NCBI GenBank assembly: GCA_039888615.1 | Contig: JBDQQS010000022.1 | From: Flavimaribacter sp039888615 | Lineage (GTDB): Bacteria > Pseudomonadota > Alphaproteobacteria > Rhizobiales > Rhizobiaceae | Length of the DNA stretch: 64,000 bases | Strand: one strand, 5' to 3' | Shown: one piece after another, positions 51,512 to 60,340 of the stretch | How the letters are laid out: each line of letters opens with the position of its first letter | Position numbering within the stretch: position 1 is the first letter of the stretch | The notes under the pieces: model-generated | The model's database searches: none | Told to the model about the DNA's origin: nothing | The model's input: only the letters and a program-made list of their open reading frames with translations | Made by a program: the position numbers and the translations under genes

Positions 51512-53352
51512 TCCAGTTGACGGACATCCATGAATTTGAATGCCTCAGGGGAGACATCCTCGTCCGTCACCAGCTCAAGAACCTTGCGCGCATCCGGACC
51601 GGCGATCGACAGCCCCGCGAGTTCGAGACCGTAGGGCGCGATCCAGACGGACCCGCCACCCGGCAGGTGCTGTTCGAACCAGCGCATGTGATAGTCCTGT
51701 GCAACGCCGGAGCCTGCGATGAAGAATTCGTTGTCACCGAGATTGGCGAGCGTGAAATCGCCGATAATCTTGCCGTCATGCTTGAGCATCGGGGCAAGCG
51801 TCATGCGGCCGGGCGCCGGTATGCGGCAGGCCAGCATTCGGTCGAGCCAGGAGACCGCGCCAGCTCCGGACACGCGATATTTTGCGAAGGAGGAGGTTTC
51901 GCTCAGGCCCACGCTTTCGCGCACCGCCCGCGCTTCCGCGCCGACGCAATCGAAATCCGTCGACCGGCGCCACGAGAAGGTATCAACCTCGCCTGCCTGT
52001 GCAAACCAGAGCGGGACCTCCAGACCGAACGCGGCGCCGAAACGGGCGCCGGCTGCTTCCAGGCGGTCGTAGATCGGCGTTGTGCGCAGGGGCCGGCCCG
52101 CCGGCAGTTCCTCGTTCGGAAAGCGGATCGAGAAACGCCGCGCATAGTTTTCCTGCACCTTGGCGTTGGTGTAGGCGAGCGTCGCATAGTCGCCGTAGCG
52201 GCTGACATCCATGGAAAAGACGTCGAAGCCTGGATCGCCATTGATCATCCAGTTGGCGAGCGCGAGGCCTACGCCTCCGCCCTGGCTGAAGCCGGCCATG
52301 ACGCCGCAGGCCGACCAGAGCCCCCTCACCCCGCCGATCGGGCCGACCAGCGGATTGCCGTCGGGCGCGAAGGTGAAGGGACCGTTGATGATCTGCTTGA
52401 TGCCGGCGTTGTTGAAGGCCGGGAAATGCCGGAAGCCGACCTCCAGCGACGGCGCGATGCGGTCAAGATCCGGAGCCAGAAGCTCATGGCCGAAATCCCA
52501 GGGCGTCACCTTCGGCGACCAGGGGCGGCAGTCCTTCTCGTAGGTGCCCATGAGCATGCCCTTGCGTTCCTGGCGCAGGTATATCTCGCCGTCGAAATCG
52601 ACAACGTGCAGCATCTCCTTGCCGGCCGTCTCGTTGAATTCGACGACCTCCGGCATGTCTTCCGTGATGAGATACATATGCTCCATGGCGAGAACCGGCA
52701 GTTCAAGGCCGGTCATGCGTCCCACTTCGCGGGCCCAGAGACCCGCGGCGTTGACAACATGTTGCGTGATTATCTCGCCCTTGTCGGTGATCACGCGCCA
52801 TGCGCCGTCCGGATTCTGCACGAGATCTTTCACCATGGTATGGAGTTCGATCTCGGCGCCGTTCTTCTTCGCCGATTTCGCGTAGGCCTGGGTCGCGCCA
52901 TAGGGGTCGAGATGGCCTTCGACCTCGTCGTAAAGAGCGCCGACGAACTGGTCCGGATCCAGCAACGGCATCAGTTCATGGGCTTCGCGGGGTGAAATGA
53001 TCTCCGCTTCCAGCCCCATGTACCGGCCTTTCGCCCGCACCGATTTCAGCCACTCGAACCGGTCTTGCGTGGCGGCGAGCATGACGCCTTCCGTCATGTG
53101 CAGCCCGATGTCCTGGCCGGAATATTCCTCGATCTCGCGGTACAGATCGACGGTGTATTTCTGCAGCCTGGAGACGTTCGGGTCGCTGTTGATGGTATGC
53201 ATGCCGCCGGCCGCGTGCCACGTCGAACCGCTGGTGAGCTCCGAGCGTTCAAGCAGGACGACATCCGTCCAGCCGAATTTGGTCAGGTGATAGAGGATCG
53301 AACATCCGACCACGCCGCCTCCGATAACGACTGCCTGCGCATGACTCTTCAT
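50926..53352 (-). CDS. FAD-dependent dimethylglycine/sarcosine dehydrogenase-like oxidoreductase (808 aa)
   Basis: N-terminal DAO-type FAD domain (VVIGGGVVGCSILYHL Rossmann loop, SELTSGSTWHAAGG with the His expected to bind FAD), a middle FAO_M-like region (about 380-440), and C-terminal GcvT-type aminomethyltransferase domains (about 440-800; GDLGYEIWMKAEY, WVTSGGYAHAS). Such enzymes demethylate N-methyl amines such as dimethylglycine, transferring the methyl carbon to tetrahydrofolate. Start at ATG 53352 with GGGAG. It is divergent from a GlxA/GbdR-like regulator, as in betaine catabolism. Its last 586 bases are duplicated at 42371-42956. Confidence 0.92.
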   Translation of the reverse strand: MKSHAQAVVIGGGVVGCSILYHLTKFGWTDVVLLERSELTSGSTWHAAGGMHTINSDPNVSRLQKYTVDLYREIEEYSGQDIGLHMTEGVMLAATQDRFEWLKSVRAKGRYMGLEAEIISPREAHELMPLLDPDQFVGALYDEVEGHLDPYGATQAYAKSAKKNGAEIELHTMVKDLVQNPDGAWRVITDKGEIITQHVVNAAGLWAREVGRMTGLELPVLAMEHMYLITEDMPEVVEFNETAGKEMLHVVDFDGEIYLRQERKGMLMGTYEKDCRPWSPKVTPWDFGHELLAPDLDRIAPSLEVGFRHFPAFNNAGIKQIINGPFTFAPDGNPLVGPIGGVRGLWSACGVMAGFSQGGGVGLALANWMINGDPGFDVFSMDVSRYGDYATLAYTNAKVQENYARRFSIRFPNEELPAGRPLRTTPIYDRLEAAGARFGAAFGLEVPLWFAQAGEVDTFSWRRSTDFDCVGAEARAVRESVGLSETSSFAKYRVSGAGAVSWLDRMLACRIPAPGRMTLAPMLKHDGKIIGDFTLANLGDNEFFIAGSGVAQDYHMRWFEQHLPGGGSVWIAPYGLELAGLSIAGPDARKVLELVTDEDVSPEAFKFMDVRQLDIGLAPAIVGRVSFTGDLGYEIWMKAEYQRYVFDLLMEAGGAFGIRLFGSRALNALRLEKNFGTWAREYRPVYGALECGLSRFVALSKEADFIGKWAAAAEKENGGKLRLRSFVVDARDADVIGDEPIWLDGKVAGWVTSGGYAHASEKSVAMGYVPKEVADVSEGWEIELLGERLPARLQSVPLFDANAQRMRA

Positions 53353-53442
53353 TGGTGGCTCCCAGCTCGCAATCCAGACGCTCCACCCTATGAGCTGGCG
53401 CGGGGAACGGAATATGCCAGCCGACATAAAAATCGCCAAAAC

Positions 53443-53456
53443 CGACAAATTTGTCG
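53443..53456. promoter_or_regulatory. Palindrome CGACAAATTTGTCG, candidate operator
   Basis: A perfect 14-base palindrome lies in the 190-base divergent region between the DMGDH-like gene and its GlxA-type regulator, 91 bases from the former start and 87 from the latter. A related CCGACA half-site lies at 53421-53426. It is probably the regulator's site or overlaps a promoter; a T-rich run follows at 53457-53475. Confidence 0.55.
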
Positions 53457-53542
53457 CTTTTATATTTTTTTTTGCTTGCAATGGAGGCGGCGACGATTTC
53501 AGATGTAACGAATTTCAGCATCAAACTTATTTCGATTTAACA

Positions 53543-54490
53543 ATGCAAGACAACACGCCAACCAGAATGGGCTTCCTGCTGATCGAGCGTTTTTCGATCC
53601 TGAGCGTCGTCGCCTGTTTCGAGCCGCTCCGCAGCGCCAACCGGCTTCTCGGATACGACGCCTACGGATGGACGTTCGTATCGCTGGAAGGGGGTCCTGT
53701 GACATCGTCCAGCGGCCTGGTTCTGGAAACCGAACCACTCGATGCAGCGGCGCGCGATCTCAACTATCTTTTCATCTGCGCCGGCCTCGACATTGGCCCG
53801 CCCGACAGGAAACGAATGAACGCCGCCCTGCATCGCGCCAACCGCAGCGGCGTGCGCATGGGCGCGGTTTCGGCGGGCACGTTCCTTCTGGCCGAAGCCG
53901 GCCTGATCAAGGACCGCCGATGTACAGTGCATTGGGAGTTTCTGCCGACCTTCCGCGAAAGCTGGCCGGAAGTCGACGTTGAGGAAAATCTCTACGTGAT
54001 CGACCGGGAACTCTACACCAGTTCCGGCGGCATGGCCGGCGCGGACCTCGTGCTGGAACTGATCTATCGCGACCACGGCGAAGCGACTGCCCAGGCCGTC
54101 GCCAACCAGTACAATCTCGACCGCATGCGCAGCGGCGGCGAAAACCAGCCCGACGGCTCCATGGCCCGGATTTCGACCTATCCCGGCCTCTTGCAGAATG
54201 TCATACGGCTGATGCTCGCCAATATCGAAGCGCCGCTTTCGATCGCCGAAATCTGCCAAAGAAACCGCTGCCAGCAACGGCAGCTCGAACGGTTGTTCCT
54301 GCGCTGGGTCGGCGACACACCGCGCCGCTTCTACATGAAACTGCGCCTGGAAAAGGCCATGGGCCTGCTCCGGCACTCCAACCTGCAGATCACCGAAATC
54401 GCCCAGATGACTGGCTTCACCGCCAATTCGCGATTTTCCATGGCCTTCAAGAGGGAATACGGACGCACGCCGTCATCTGTGCGGGCATAG
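53543..54490 (+). CDS. GlxA-type transcriptional regulator, GbdR/CdhR-like (315 aa)
   Basis: DJ-1/PfpI-like sensory domain (about 5-175; LLIERFSILSVVACFEPLR, GAVSAGTFLLAEAGLIKDRRCTVHWEF) followed by an AraC DNA-binding domain (about 215-312; IAEICQRNRCQQRQLERLFLRW and ITEIAQMTGFTANSRFSMAFKREYGRTP). The arrangement next to a dimethylglycine-dehydrogenase-like gene fits regulators of betaine and carnitine catabolism such as GbdR and CdhR. The ATG at 53543 lacks a strong ribosome site; the frame upstream is AT-rich non-coding DNA. It converges with the GntR gene, stops six bases apart. Confidence 0.88.
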   Translation: MQDNTPTRMGFLLIERFSILSVVACFEPLRSANRLLGYDAYGWTFVSLEGGPVTSSSGLVLETEPLDAAARDLNYLFICAGLDIGPPDRKRMNAALHRANRSGVRMGAVSAGTFLLAEAGLIKDRRCTVHWEFLPTFRESWPEVDVEENLYVIDRELYTSSGGMAGADLVLELIYRDHGEATAQAVANQYNLDRMRSGGENQPDGSMARISTYPGLLQNVIRLMLANIEAPLSIAEICQRNRCQQRQLERLFLRWVGDTPRRFYMKLRLEKAMGLLRHSNLQITEIAQMTGFTANSRFSMAFKREYGRTPSSVRA

Positions 54491-54496
54491 CAGGCG

Positions 54497-55234
54497 CTAC
54501 AGCGCAAACAGTTCCGCATAGCCGAGCGTCGCGTTGGCGTGCTCGCGCATCATGGCTTCGGCGCGCTGGCCGTCGCCGCTTTTTATGGCGTCGAACACGA
54601 TCATGTGCTGTGTGTGCCCGACAGTCAGGCGCAGGAGTTCGCGTTCAATGTTCTTGCGGTTGAAGGCGACGCTGCCGATCTTCAGCATGGGCAGAGATTC
54701 CAGCTTCGCCAGCGTGAACGGAAGATAATCATTGCCGCATGAATGCATGATCGTTTCGTGGAACAGCGTGTTGGCCTTCTGATAGGCTTCGATGCGATCC
54801 TCATATGGGATATCCGACGCAATGATCCGCTCTGAAGTGGCGACGGATCGCGAAAGCTTCCGCTCTACGTCCTCGCACAAGCCCTTTTGGGCGAGAAGTT
54901 TGGCCGCCAGCCCTTCAAGCACGCCGCGCACCTCGTAGGCCTTCGACACATCCTCCAGTTCGATCTGAACCACGGTGTAACCGCGGCCGTCGCGCTTGCG
55001 GATGAAGCCTTCGACCTCCAGCGTCTTGAGCGCCAGCCTCACCGGCGTCCGCGACATGTCCAGCAGCGCCGCAATCCCGACTTCGGTCACCTTTTCGCCA
55101 GGCACTATGGAACCGTCGACGATCATGCGGCGCAGGATCGCCAGCGCGCGCTGGTCCGATGTCGGCGTATCCAGATTGCCGGAAGCGCTGTCCGTCGCTT
55201 CACGCCTGACAGCAGCGCTGCCATCTTGGTTCAT
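54497..55234 (-). CDS. GntR-family regulator with FCD ligand domain (245 aa)
   Basis: N-terminal winged helix (about 30-95; RALAILRRMIVDGSIVPGEKVTEVGIAALLDMSRTPVRLALKTLEVEGFI, then RKRDGRGYTV wing) and a helical FCD domain (about 105-235) of the FadR subgroup, which normally binds a small organic acid through a metal. The start at ATG 55234 is preceded by GGAGGA. It is divergent from a Liv-type ABC/aldehyde dehydrogenase operon, and the 195-base gap contains paired TGTATCCA boxes, so it very probably represses that operon and itself. Confidence 0.9.
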   Translation of the reverse strand: MNQDGSAAVRREATDSASGNLDTPTSDQRALAILRRMIVDGSIVPGEKVTEVGIAALLDMSRTPVRLALKTLEVEGFIRKRDGRGYTVVQIELEDVSKAYEVRGVLEGLAAKLLAQKGLCEDVERKLSRSVATSERIIASDIPYEDRIEAYQKANTLFHETIMHSCGNDYLPFTLAKLESLPMLKIGSVAFNRKNIERELLRLTVGHTQHMIVFDAIKSGDGQRAEAMMREHANATLGYAELFAL

Positions 55235-55266
55235 GATTGGATGTCTCCTCCAATTTCAACTAACTT

Positions 55267-55274
55267 TGTATCCA
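55267..55274 (+). promoter_or_regulatory. GntR box 1 (TGTATCCA)
   Basis: TGTATCCA lies 33 bases before the GntR start and recurs in reverse at 55361-55368. FCD-type GntR proteins typically bind short TGT-A-type dyads (for example TGTATACA), so these two boxes are the best candidate operators. Distance between boxes is about 94 bases, which would allow looping. Confidence 0.55.
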
Positions 55275-55356
55275 TAATTTAACAGAATCAAGGATTTTTG
55301 CTCGACATTTTCTGATATTATGTAAAATTCGAATTTCGCCTTGAAAGATTGCAATT

Positions 55357-55372
55357 ATTATGGATACATAAT
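55357..55372. promoter_or_regulatory. GntR box 2, ATTATGGATACATAAT dyad
   Basis: The 16-base element has perfect ATTATG / CATAAT arms around GATA and includes TGGATACA, the reverse complement of box 1. It lies about 58 bases before the start of the binding-protein gene, a position suited to blocking its promoter. Confidence 0.6.
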
Positions 55373-55429
55373 TTTTGCATTTATCAGATGCTCAAAGTTG
55401 CCGGGCGTTTCGCCCGTAGGGAGGAAATC

Positions 55430-56641
55430 ATGAACAGACGCAATTTCGTTGCGGCGGCTGCAAAAACCGTCGCCGCAGCAGGCATGGCGGCGCTTCTCGC
55501 CGGAACCGCTCTGGCGGCCGACACGATCAAGCTGGGCGCCGTTGCGCCGAAGACCGGACCACTTGCCGGCGGATCGACTGTCACCCACTGGCCGAGCATC
55601 CAGCTCTGGGTCAAGCAGACCAACGACAAGGGCGGACTGACGCTGAAGGACGGCCAGAAGAAGATCGAATTGATCGAATATGACGACAAGACAGATCCGG
55701 GCGAACACATCAAGGCAGTGCAGCGCGCAATCACACAGGATGAGGTCGACTTCCTGATCGCGCCCTACGGCACGGGCTTCAACGTCGCGGTTGCGCCGAT
55801 CTACGCGAAATACGGCTATCCCCAGATTGCAGTGACCTCCATTTCGGACCTTGTCGGCGAACTCACCGAGCGCTATCCGGGTCTTTTCTTCACGCTCGGC
55901 GACACCACGTCTTTCGTCAACGGCGTCAAGGACATCCTCGTCAAGATGCGCGACGAAGGCACGATCGGCAACAAGATCGCCATGGTCAACGTCGCGGACG
56001 CCTTTGGCATAGAACTGGCCGACGTCGCCCGTCCGATCTTCACGGAAGCCGGTTTCGACATCGTCTACGACAAATCCTATCCGCTTGGCACGCCGGACCT
56101 CTCTCCAGTCGTCAAGGGCGCAAAGGCAGCCAATCCGGACGCCTTCGTCGCCTGGTCCTACCCGCCTGACACGTTCGCGATCACCGAACAGGCGGCGATC
56201 GAGGATCTCGACGTCAAGGCCTTCTACACCGCAGTCGCCACCGCCTTCCCCGCCTATGGCGGAAAATTCGGATCGAAGATCAACGGCGTTCTCGGAGCCG
56301 GCGGCGTCAATCCCGACACGCCGGCAATCGCGGAGTACCGCAAGGCCCACAAGGAAATCACGGGCCAGGAAGCCGATTACTGGGCTTCTGCTAACACCTA
56401 CGCCAGCATGCAGATACTCGGCCAGGCGATCGAGGCCGTCGGCAGCACCGACAGGGAAGCCGTCACCCAGTATCTGAAGGAGAACGAGTTCGACACGATC
56501 ATGGGACCGATCGTCTTCGACGAGCAGATCTCCAACCGGTTCTGGACCGTCGGACAGTGGCAGGACGGCGTCTTCCGCGGCGTCGCCTCGTCCAACATCG
56601 ATGGCGCCGTGCCGGTGATCGCAAAACCCGGCTGGGAATAA
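55430..56641 (+). CDS. Liv-type ABC transporter substrate-binding protein (403 aa)
   Basis: Periplasmic receptor of the branched-chain amino acid/aromatic acid type. N-terminus NRRNFVAAAAKTVAAAGMAALLAGTALAA is a signal peptide with an RR pair, possibly Tat-like. The mature part starts DTIKLGAVAPKTGPLAGGS, with IELIEYDDKTDPGEHIKAV and APYGTGFNVAVAPIYAKYG. Start at ATG 55430, right after AGGGAGGAAATC. It is the first gene of an operon running to the flotillin-like gene. The downstream aldehyde dehydrogenase suggests an aldehyde-yielding ligand, but the ligand is unknown. Confidence 0.92.
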   Translation: MNRRNFVAAAAKTVAAAGMAALLAGTALAADTIKLGAVAPKTGPLAGGSTVTHWPSIQLWVKQTNDKGGLTLKDGQKKIELIEYDDKTDPGEHIKAVQRAITQDEVDFLIAPYGTGFNVAVAPIYAKYGYPQIAVTSISDLVGELTERYPGLFFTLGDTTSFVNGVKDILVKMRDEGTIGNKIAMVNVADAFGIELADVARPIFTEAGFDIVYDKSYPLGTPDLSPVVKGAKAANPDAFVAWSYPPDTFAITEQAAIEDLDVKAFYTAVATAFPAYGGKFGSKINGVLGAGGVNPDTPAIAEYRKAHKEITGQEADYWASANTYASMQILGQAIEAVGSTDREAVTQYLKENEFDTIMGPIVFDEQISNRFWTVGQWQDGVFRGVASSNIDGAVPVIAKPGWE

Positions 56642-56656
56642 ACCGTTGTCGCAGGC

Positions 56657-56682
56657 CGCGCCCGGACACCTGTCCGGGCGCG
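56657..56682 (+). terminator. Strong hairpin after binding-protein gene
   Basis: CGCGCCCGGACA (56657-56668) is followed after CC by TGTCCGGGCGCG (56671-56682), a perfect 12-base dyad starting 16 bases past the stop. No T tract follows. It probably stabilises the receptor message or attenuates the permease genes. Confidence 0.65.
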
Positions 56683-56725
56683 TCACTTGTCACAGCAAAT
56701 AGAACATTAGGTTTCGGGCTTCGCG

Positions 56726-57589
56726 ATGGACATTATCATTTCCGGGTTGCTGCTCGGAGGCACCTATGCGCTTATGGCCATGGGGCTCAACCTGCAATAC
56801 GGCGTCGCCCGGATCATGAACCTCGCCAATGGCGAGATGCTCGTGCTGGGCGCTCTGGCCGCCTTCACTTTCTATGTCAGCATACAGCTCAGCCCGCTTC
56901 TTACGATGTTTATCGTCGCGCCCGCAGCCTTTCTTCTCAACTGGCTGATCTATCGCTTTCTCCTGCGCCCGCTCGTACGCCGCGCCAAAAACCAGGGCCA
57001 ACTCGAAGTCGATTCGATCCTCGCGACATTCGGCATGAGTTTCGCGCTTGTGGGCATCATGGTGAGCATACAGGGCGGCTATTTCACCTATTCCTTTCTC
57101 GCAGACCCCTTCTCGATCCTCGGAACGACTGTTGCCCTCAACCGGCTGATCGCCTTCATCATGGCCGTCATTATCGGGCTCGCGCTCTATCTGTGGCTTC
57201 ATCGCTCCCGTCCCGGCATGGCGGTCCGGGCGGTCGCTGTCAGCAGCGACGCCTCGAAACTCGTCGGCATTAACGTTGTGCGCGTTTCGGCGCTGGCCTT
57301 TGCGCTTGGCGGCGCTATCACCGCTGTCGGTGGAACGCTGATCTCCACATTTATTACGCTGGACGCCTCGATCGGGGTCATCTTCACCATGAAGGCCCTG
57401 ATCATCGTGATCATGGGCGGCGTCGGCGACATTCGCGGCGCGATCATTGCAGCGGCGATCCTCGGACTCGTGGAAACGGCCGTGGCGTCGCTGATCGATC
57501 CTGGGCTGACGCTCGCAGCCGCCTATCTGATCTTCCTGCTGGTTCTCCTGTTCCGCCCGCAAGGACTGTTTGGAAGGCGCGCGACATGA
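56726..57589 (+). CDS. Liv-type ABC permease, LivH-like (287 aa)
   Basis: Multi-helix permease: the N-terminus IISGLLLGGTYALMAMGLNLQYGVARIMNLANGEMLVLGA is the LivH landmark, and the coupling loop is RAVAVSSDASKLVGINVVRVSALAF. It ends LFRPQGLFGRRAT, the usual LivH C-terminus. The stop overlaps the LivM start (ATGA). No strong ribosome site is seen before ATG 56726, which with the preceding hairpin suggests low translation. Confidence 0.92.
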   Translation: MDIIISGLLLGGTYALMAMGLNLQYGVARIMNLANGEMLVLGALAAFTFYVSIQLSPLLTMFIVAPAAFLLNWLIYRFLLRPLVRRAKNQGQLEVDSILATFGMSFALVGIMVSIQGGYFTYSFLADPFSILGTTVALNRLIAFIMAVIIGLALYLWLHRSRPGMAVRAVAVSSDASKLVGINVVRVSALAFALGGAITAVGGTLISTFITLDASIGVIFTMKALIIVIMGGVGDIRGAIIAAAILGLVETAVASLIDPGLTLAAAYLIFLLVLLFRPQGLFGRRAT

Positions 57590-58512
57590 ACGGCAAAGAG
57601 GTACAGAGCCTGACGGCGATAATCGTCTGCATCATTGCGGCGGCCTGCTTTCCGCTGATCGCAGACGGATACTGGATGAGCATCGGCGTCACGGCGATGA
57701 TGTATATGGCGCTGGCGACAAGCTGGGCGCTGTTTTCCGGGCCGACCCATTATATTTCTCTGGCGACCGCAGCGTTCTTCGGGATCGGCGGCTATCTGGT
57801 CGGCACTGGAATGAGCGACTACGACCTTTCGTTCTGGCTGATGATGGCGATTTCCGCAGTCGTTGCGACCTTGCTCGCCGCACTGATCGGCCTTGCAACG
57901 CTGCGGCTTTCCGGCGTCTATTTCGTTATCTTCACGCTGGGCCTGGCGGAAATGATCCGCAACCTGGTGTCATGGATTCAAAACAATTTTCTGGGTTCGC
58001 GCGGCCTTTATGTGCTGACGGATTTTACCGACGCCGACATCTACTGGATGCTCCTGACGGTGGCGGCCGCGGTGTATCTCCTGGGCTGGCTGATCAACCG
58101 TTCACGCCTCGGCTTTGCGCTGCGCATCATCGGCAATGACGAAATTGTGGCCCGACATGTCGGCATCAACACCGCCTGGTCGAAGGTGTTGCTCTTCATG
58201 ACGACCGGCTTCTTCGCGGCGATTGTCGGGGCAATCATCGCACCGCGTTATTCCTACATCGAACCCAATCTGGTGTTCAAACCGGAACTCAGCTTCCTCG
58301 TCGTGATCATGGCGCTGCTCGGCGGAACGCATCGCCTGTGGGGGCCGATCGTCGGCGTCATCCCCTTCACGCTGCTTTGGGAGGCAATCAGCATTTCATT
58401 TCCCAACTACACGACGCTGCTTCTAGGGCTCGCGTTCCTGTTGATTGTGTATTTCATTCCGCGCGGTCTCATAGGGCTGATCGAGGATCTGGTCGAGAGG
58501 TCGCGCGCATGA
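57586..58512 (+). CDS. Liv-type ABC permease, LivM-like (308 aa)
   Basis: Second permease: GVTAMMYMALATSWALFSGPTHYISLATAAFFGIGGYL, the LivM segment GVYFVIFTLGLAEMIRNLV, the coupling loop LRIIGNDEIVARHVGINTAWSKVLLF, and the end YFIPRGLIGLIEDL. It overlaps livH upstream and the LivG-like ATPase downstream by four bases each. Confidence 0.92.
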   Translation: MNGKEVQSLTAIIVCIIAAACFPLIADGYWMSIGVTAMMYMALATSWALFSGPTHYISLATAAFFGIGGYLVGTGMSDYDLSFWLMMAISAVVATLLAALIGLATLRLSGVYFVIFTLGLAEMIRNLVSWIQNNFLGSRGLYVLTDFTDADIYWMLLTVAAAVYLLGWLINRSRLGFALRIIGNDEIVARHVGINTAWSKVLLFMTTGFFAAIVGAIIAPRYSYIEPNLVFKPELSFLVVIMALLGGTHRLWGPIVGVIPFTLLWEAISISFPNYTTLLLGLAFLLIVYFIPRGLIGLIEDLVERSRA

Positions 58513-59240
58513 CGACCGGCTCCACCCTTCTCACCGTAAGGAACGTCACCAAGCGCTTCGGCGGTCTTGTCGCCGTCAACGACATGACCTTCGACGTGAA
58601 GGAGCACGAGGTGATGGGCATCATCGGCCCGAACGGCTCTGGCAAGACGACGATGATGAACCTGATCTCCGGCGCGCTGCCGGTCACCAGCGGCGCAATC
58701 GACATGCGCGGTCATCTGCTGTCTCAGGCGCCGGCCCACGAGATAGCGCGGCTTGGCGTCGCCCGCACGTTTCAGCTTGTGCGGGTGCTGCCGGGCCTGA
58801 GCGTCATCGAGAACGTGATGGCCGGCGCTGTTTTCGGTCATCGCCGTCGTTGGGGCGACGAAGCGCGGTTCTTCGCCGAAGCCCTGCTGGAGCGCATCGG
58901 CCTCGGCGCGCATCGCCACCAGCCGGTGTCGTCTCTCACTTACATCGACCAGAAGCGGCTGGAAATCGCACGCGCGCTCGCCGGCGAGCCCGCAGTTCTG
59001 CTGCTCGACGAATGGCTGGCCGGCCTCAACCCGACCGAGTTGCAGATCGGCATGGACCTGGTCGCCAGCCTGCGCGAGGAAGGCCGCACCGTGATCCTGG
59101 TGGAACACGTCATGGACGCAATCCGGTCTTTGTGCGACCGATGCGTGGTGATGAATTCCGGCAACAAGATCGCCGAGGGCGCGCCCGGCGAAGTGCTTTC
59201 CGACGCCGAAGTCATCCGCGCCTATCTGGGAGACGAGTGA
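58509..59240 (+). CDS. ABC transporter ATPase, LivG-like (243 aa)
   Basis: Walker A GPNGSGKTT, LivG-type VARTFQLVRVLPGLSVIENV, a signature-like LTYIDQKRLEIARALAG, Walker B AVLLLDEWLAGLNP (Trp where Pro is usual) and switch His LVEHVMDAIR. The signature again departs from LSGGQ, as in the other LivG here. Start overlaps livM (ATGA); longer frames to the left are not supported. Confidence 0.92.
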   Translation: MTTGSTLLTVRNVTKRFGGLVAVNDMTFDVKEHEVMGIIGPNGSGKTTMMNLISGALPVTSGAIDMRGHLLSQAPAHEIARLGVARTFQLVRVLPGLSVIENVMAGAVFGHRRRWGDEARFFAEALLERIGLGAHRHQPVSSLTYIDQKRLEIARALAGEPAVLLLDEWLAGLNPTELQIGMDLVASLREEGRTVILVEHVMDAIRSLCDRCVVMNSGNKIAEGAPGEVLSDAEVIRAYLGDE

Positions 59241-60340
59241 TGCTTGACGTCTGCAATATTTCAGTCTCCTACGGCATGCACAGGGCTCTCTCCGAGGTTT
59301 CGATCGCGGTTGAGCAGAAAGAAATCGTCGTCATCCTCGGCGCCAATGGCGCGGGCAAGAGCACGCTTTTGAAATCCATCGCCGGCATGTGCGAGGGTTC
59401 GGTGGCCGGGCGCATCGCGCTTGAGGGCGAGGACATTACGACCCTGGAGCCGCATGACATCGTGGACCGGGGCGTGGCCTTCGTACCAGAGGGGGGCGGG
59501 ATCTTCGGAGACCTGTCTGTCGCGGAAAACCTGTTGCTCGGCGCCTATTCGCAGCGTGCGCGCGAGCGGCAGGACGCTAATCTTTCCTGGGTCTATTCGC
59601 TGTTTCCGAAACTGACGGAACGCCGCAACCAGGTGGCGCGGACCATGTCCGGCGGCGAACAGCAGATGGTTGCGATCGGCCGGGCGATGATGGCCGATCC
59701 CAAGGTCCTGATGCTCGACGAACCGTCGCTCGGGCTTTCGCCGCTGCTTTGCAAGGAACTGTTTCAGAGCCTCGCGCATATCAGCGACGCCGGAATGGGG
59801 GTGCTGCTTGTAGAGCAGAACGCCAAGCAGAGCCTGGCGATCGCCGATCGGGGCTACCTGATCGAGAATGGCGAAATAACGGGAAGCGGCGACGCCTCTT
59901 CGCTGCTGAACGACCCCGCCGTTCAGGCCGCCTATCTCGGCGCCGGAAGCGCAAAGCCGCCGAGCGGCAGGCAGACGAGCGCGCCGGCTGCGCCCGCTGC
60001 TTCCGAGAAACATTTTATTCGGCCGGGCGGCGCGACACGCAACCCGACCAGCACGGACGCGCTGGCGGGCGAATCCATTACCAGCATGATCTCGAGGGCC
60101 GCCGTATCGGCGCAGGGACGCTACACAGCCGCTAAACCGGCATCAGGAACCTCGACAGGTCGATCGCCTGCGGCGTCGCTTCCAGCGACGATCGCCCCGG
60201 GTGCAAGCGCGCAGCGCGACCCCGAGGTCGCCCGCATCATTGCTGAGATCGAACAGGCCGCGCGGGCGGCCAGGTCCGGTGGAGCAAGCGCCGCCGACAG
60301 GAATTCACACACAACGGAGGATGACCACAATGGCTCGTAA
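59240..60340 (+). CDS. ABC transporter ATPase, LivF-like, with long C-terminal extension (366 aa)
   Basis: Residues 1-235 are a complete LivF ATPase: Walker A GANGAGKST, FVPEGGGIFGDLSVAENL, signature MSGGEQQMVAIGRAMM, Walker B VLMLDEPSLGLSP, switch LVEQNAKQSL. The following 130 residues are an Ala/Pro/Ser/Thr-rich, probably disordered tail ending in DPEVARIIAEIEQAARAAR, which looks helical. LivF normally ends near residue 240. The tail may tether the transporter to a partner such as the dehydrogenase encoded next, but this is a guess. The stop lies 11 bases inside the dehydrogenase start region. Confidence 0.9.
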   Translation: MLDVCNISVSYGMHRALSEVSIAVEQKEIVVILGANGAGKSTLLKSIAGMCEGSVAGRIALEGEDITTLEPHDIVDRGVAFVPEGGGIFGDLSVAENLLLGAYSQRARERQDANLSWVYSLFPKLTERRNQVARTMSGGEQQMVAIGRAMMADPKVLMLDEPSLGLSPLLCKELFQSLAHISDAGMGVLLVEQNAKQSLAIADRGYLIENGEITGSGDASSLLNDPAVQAAYLGAGSAKPPSGRQTSAPAAPAASEKHFIRPGGATRNPTSTDALAGESITSMISRAAVSAQGRYTAAKPASGTSTGRSPAASLPATIAPGASAQRDPEVARIIAEIEQAARAARSGGASAADRNSHTTEDDHNGS

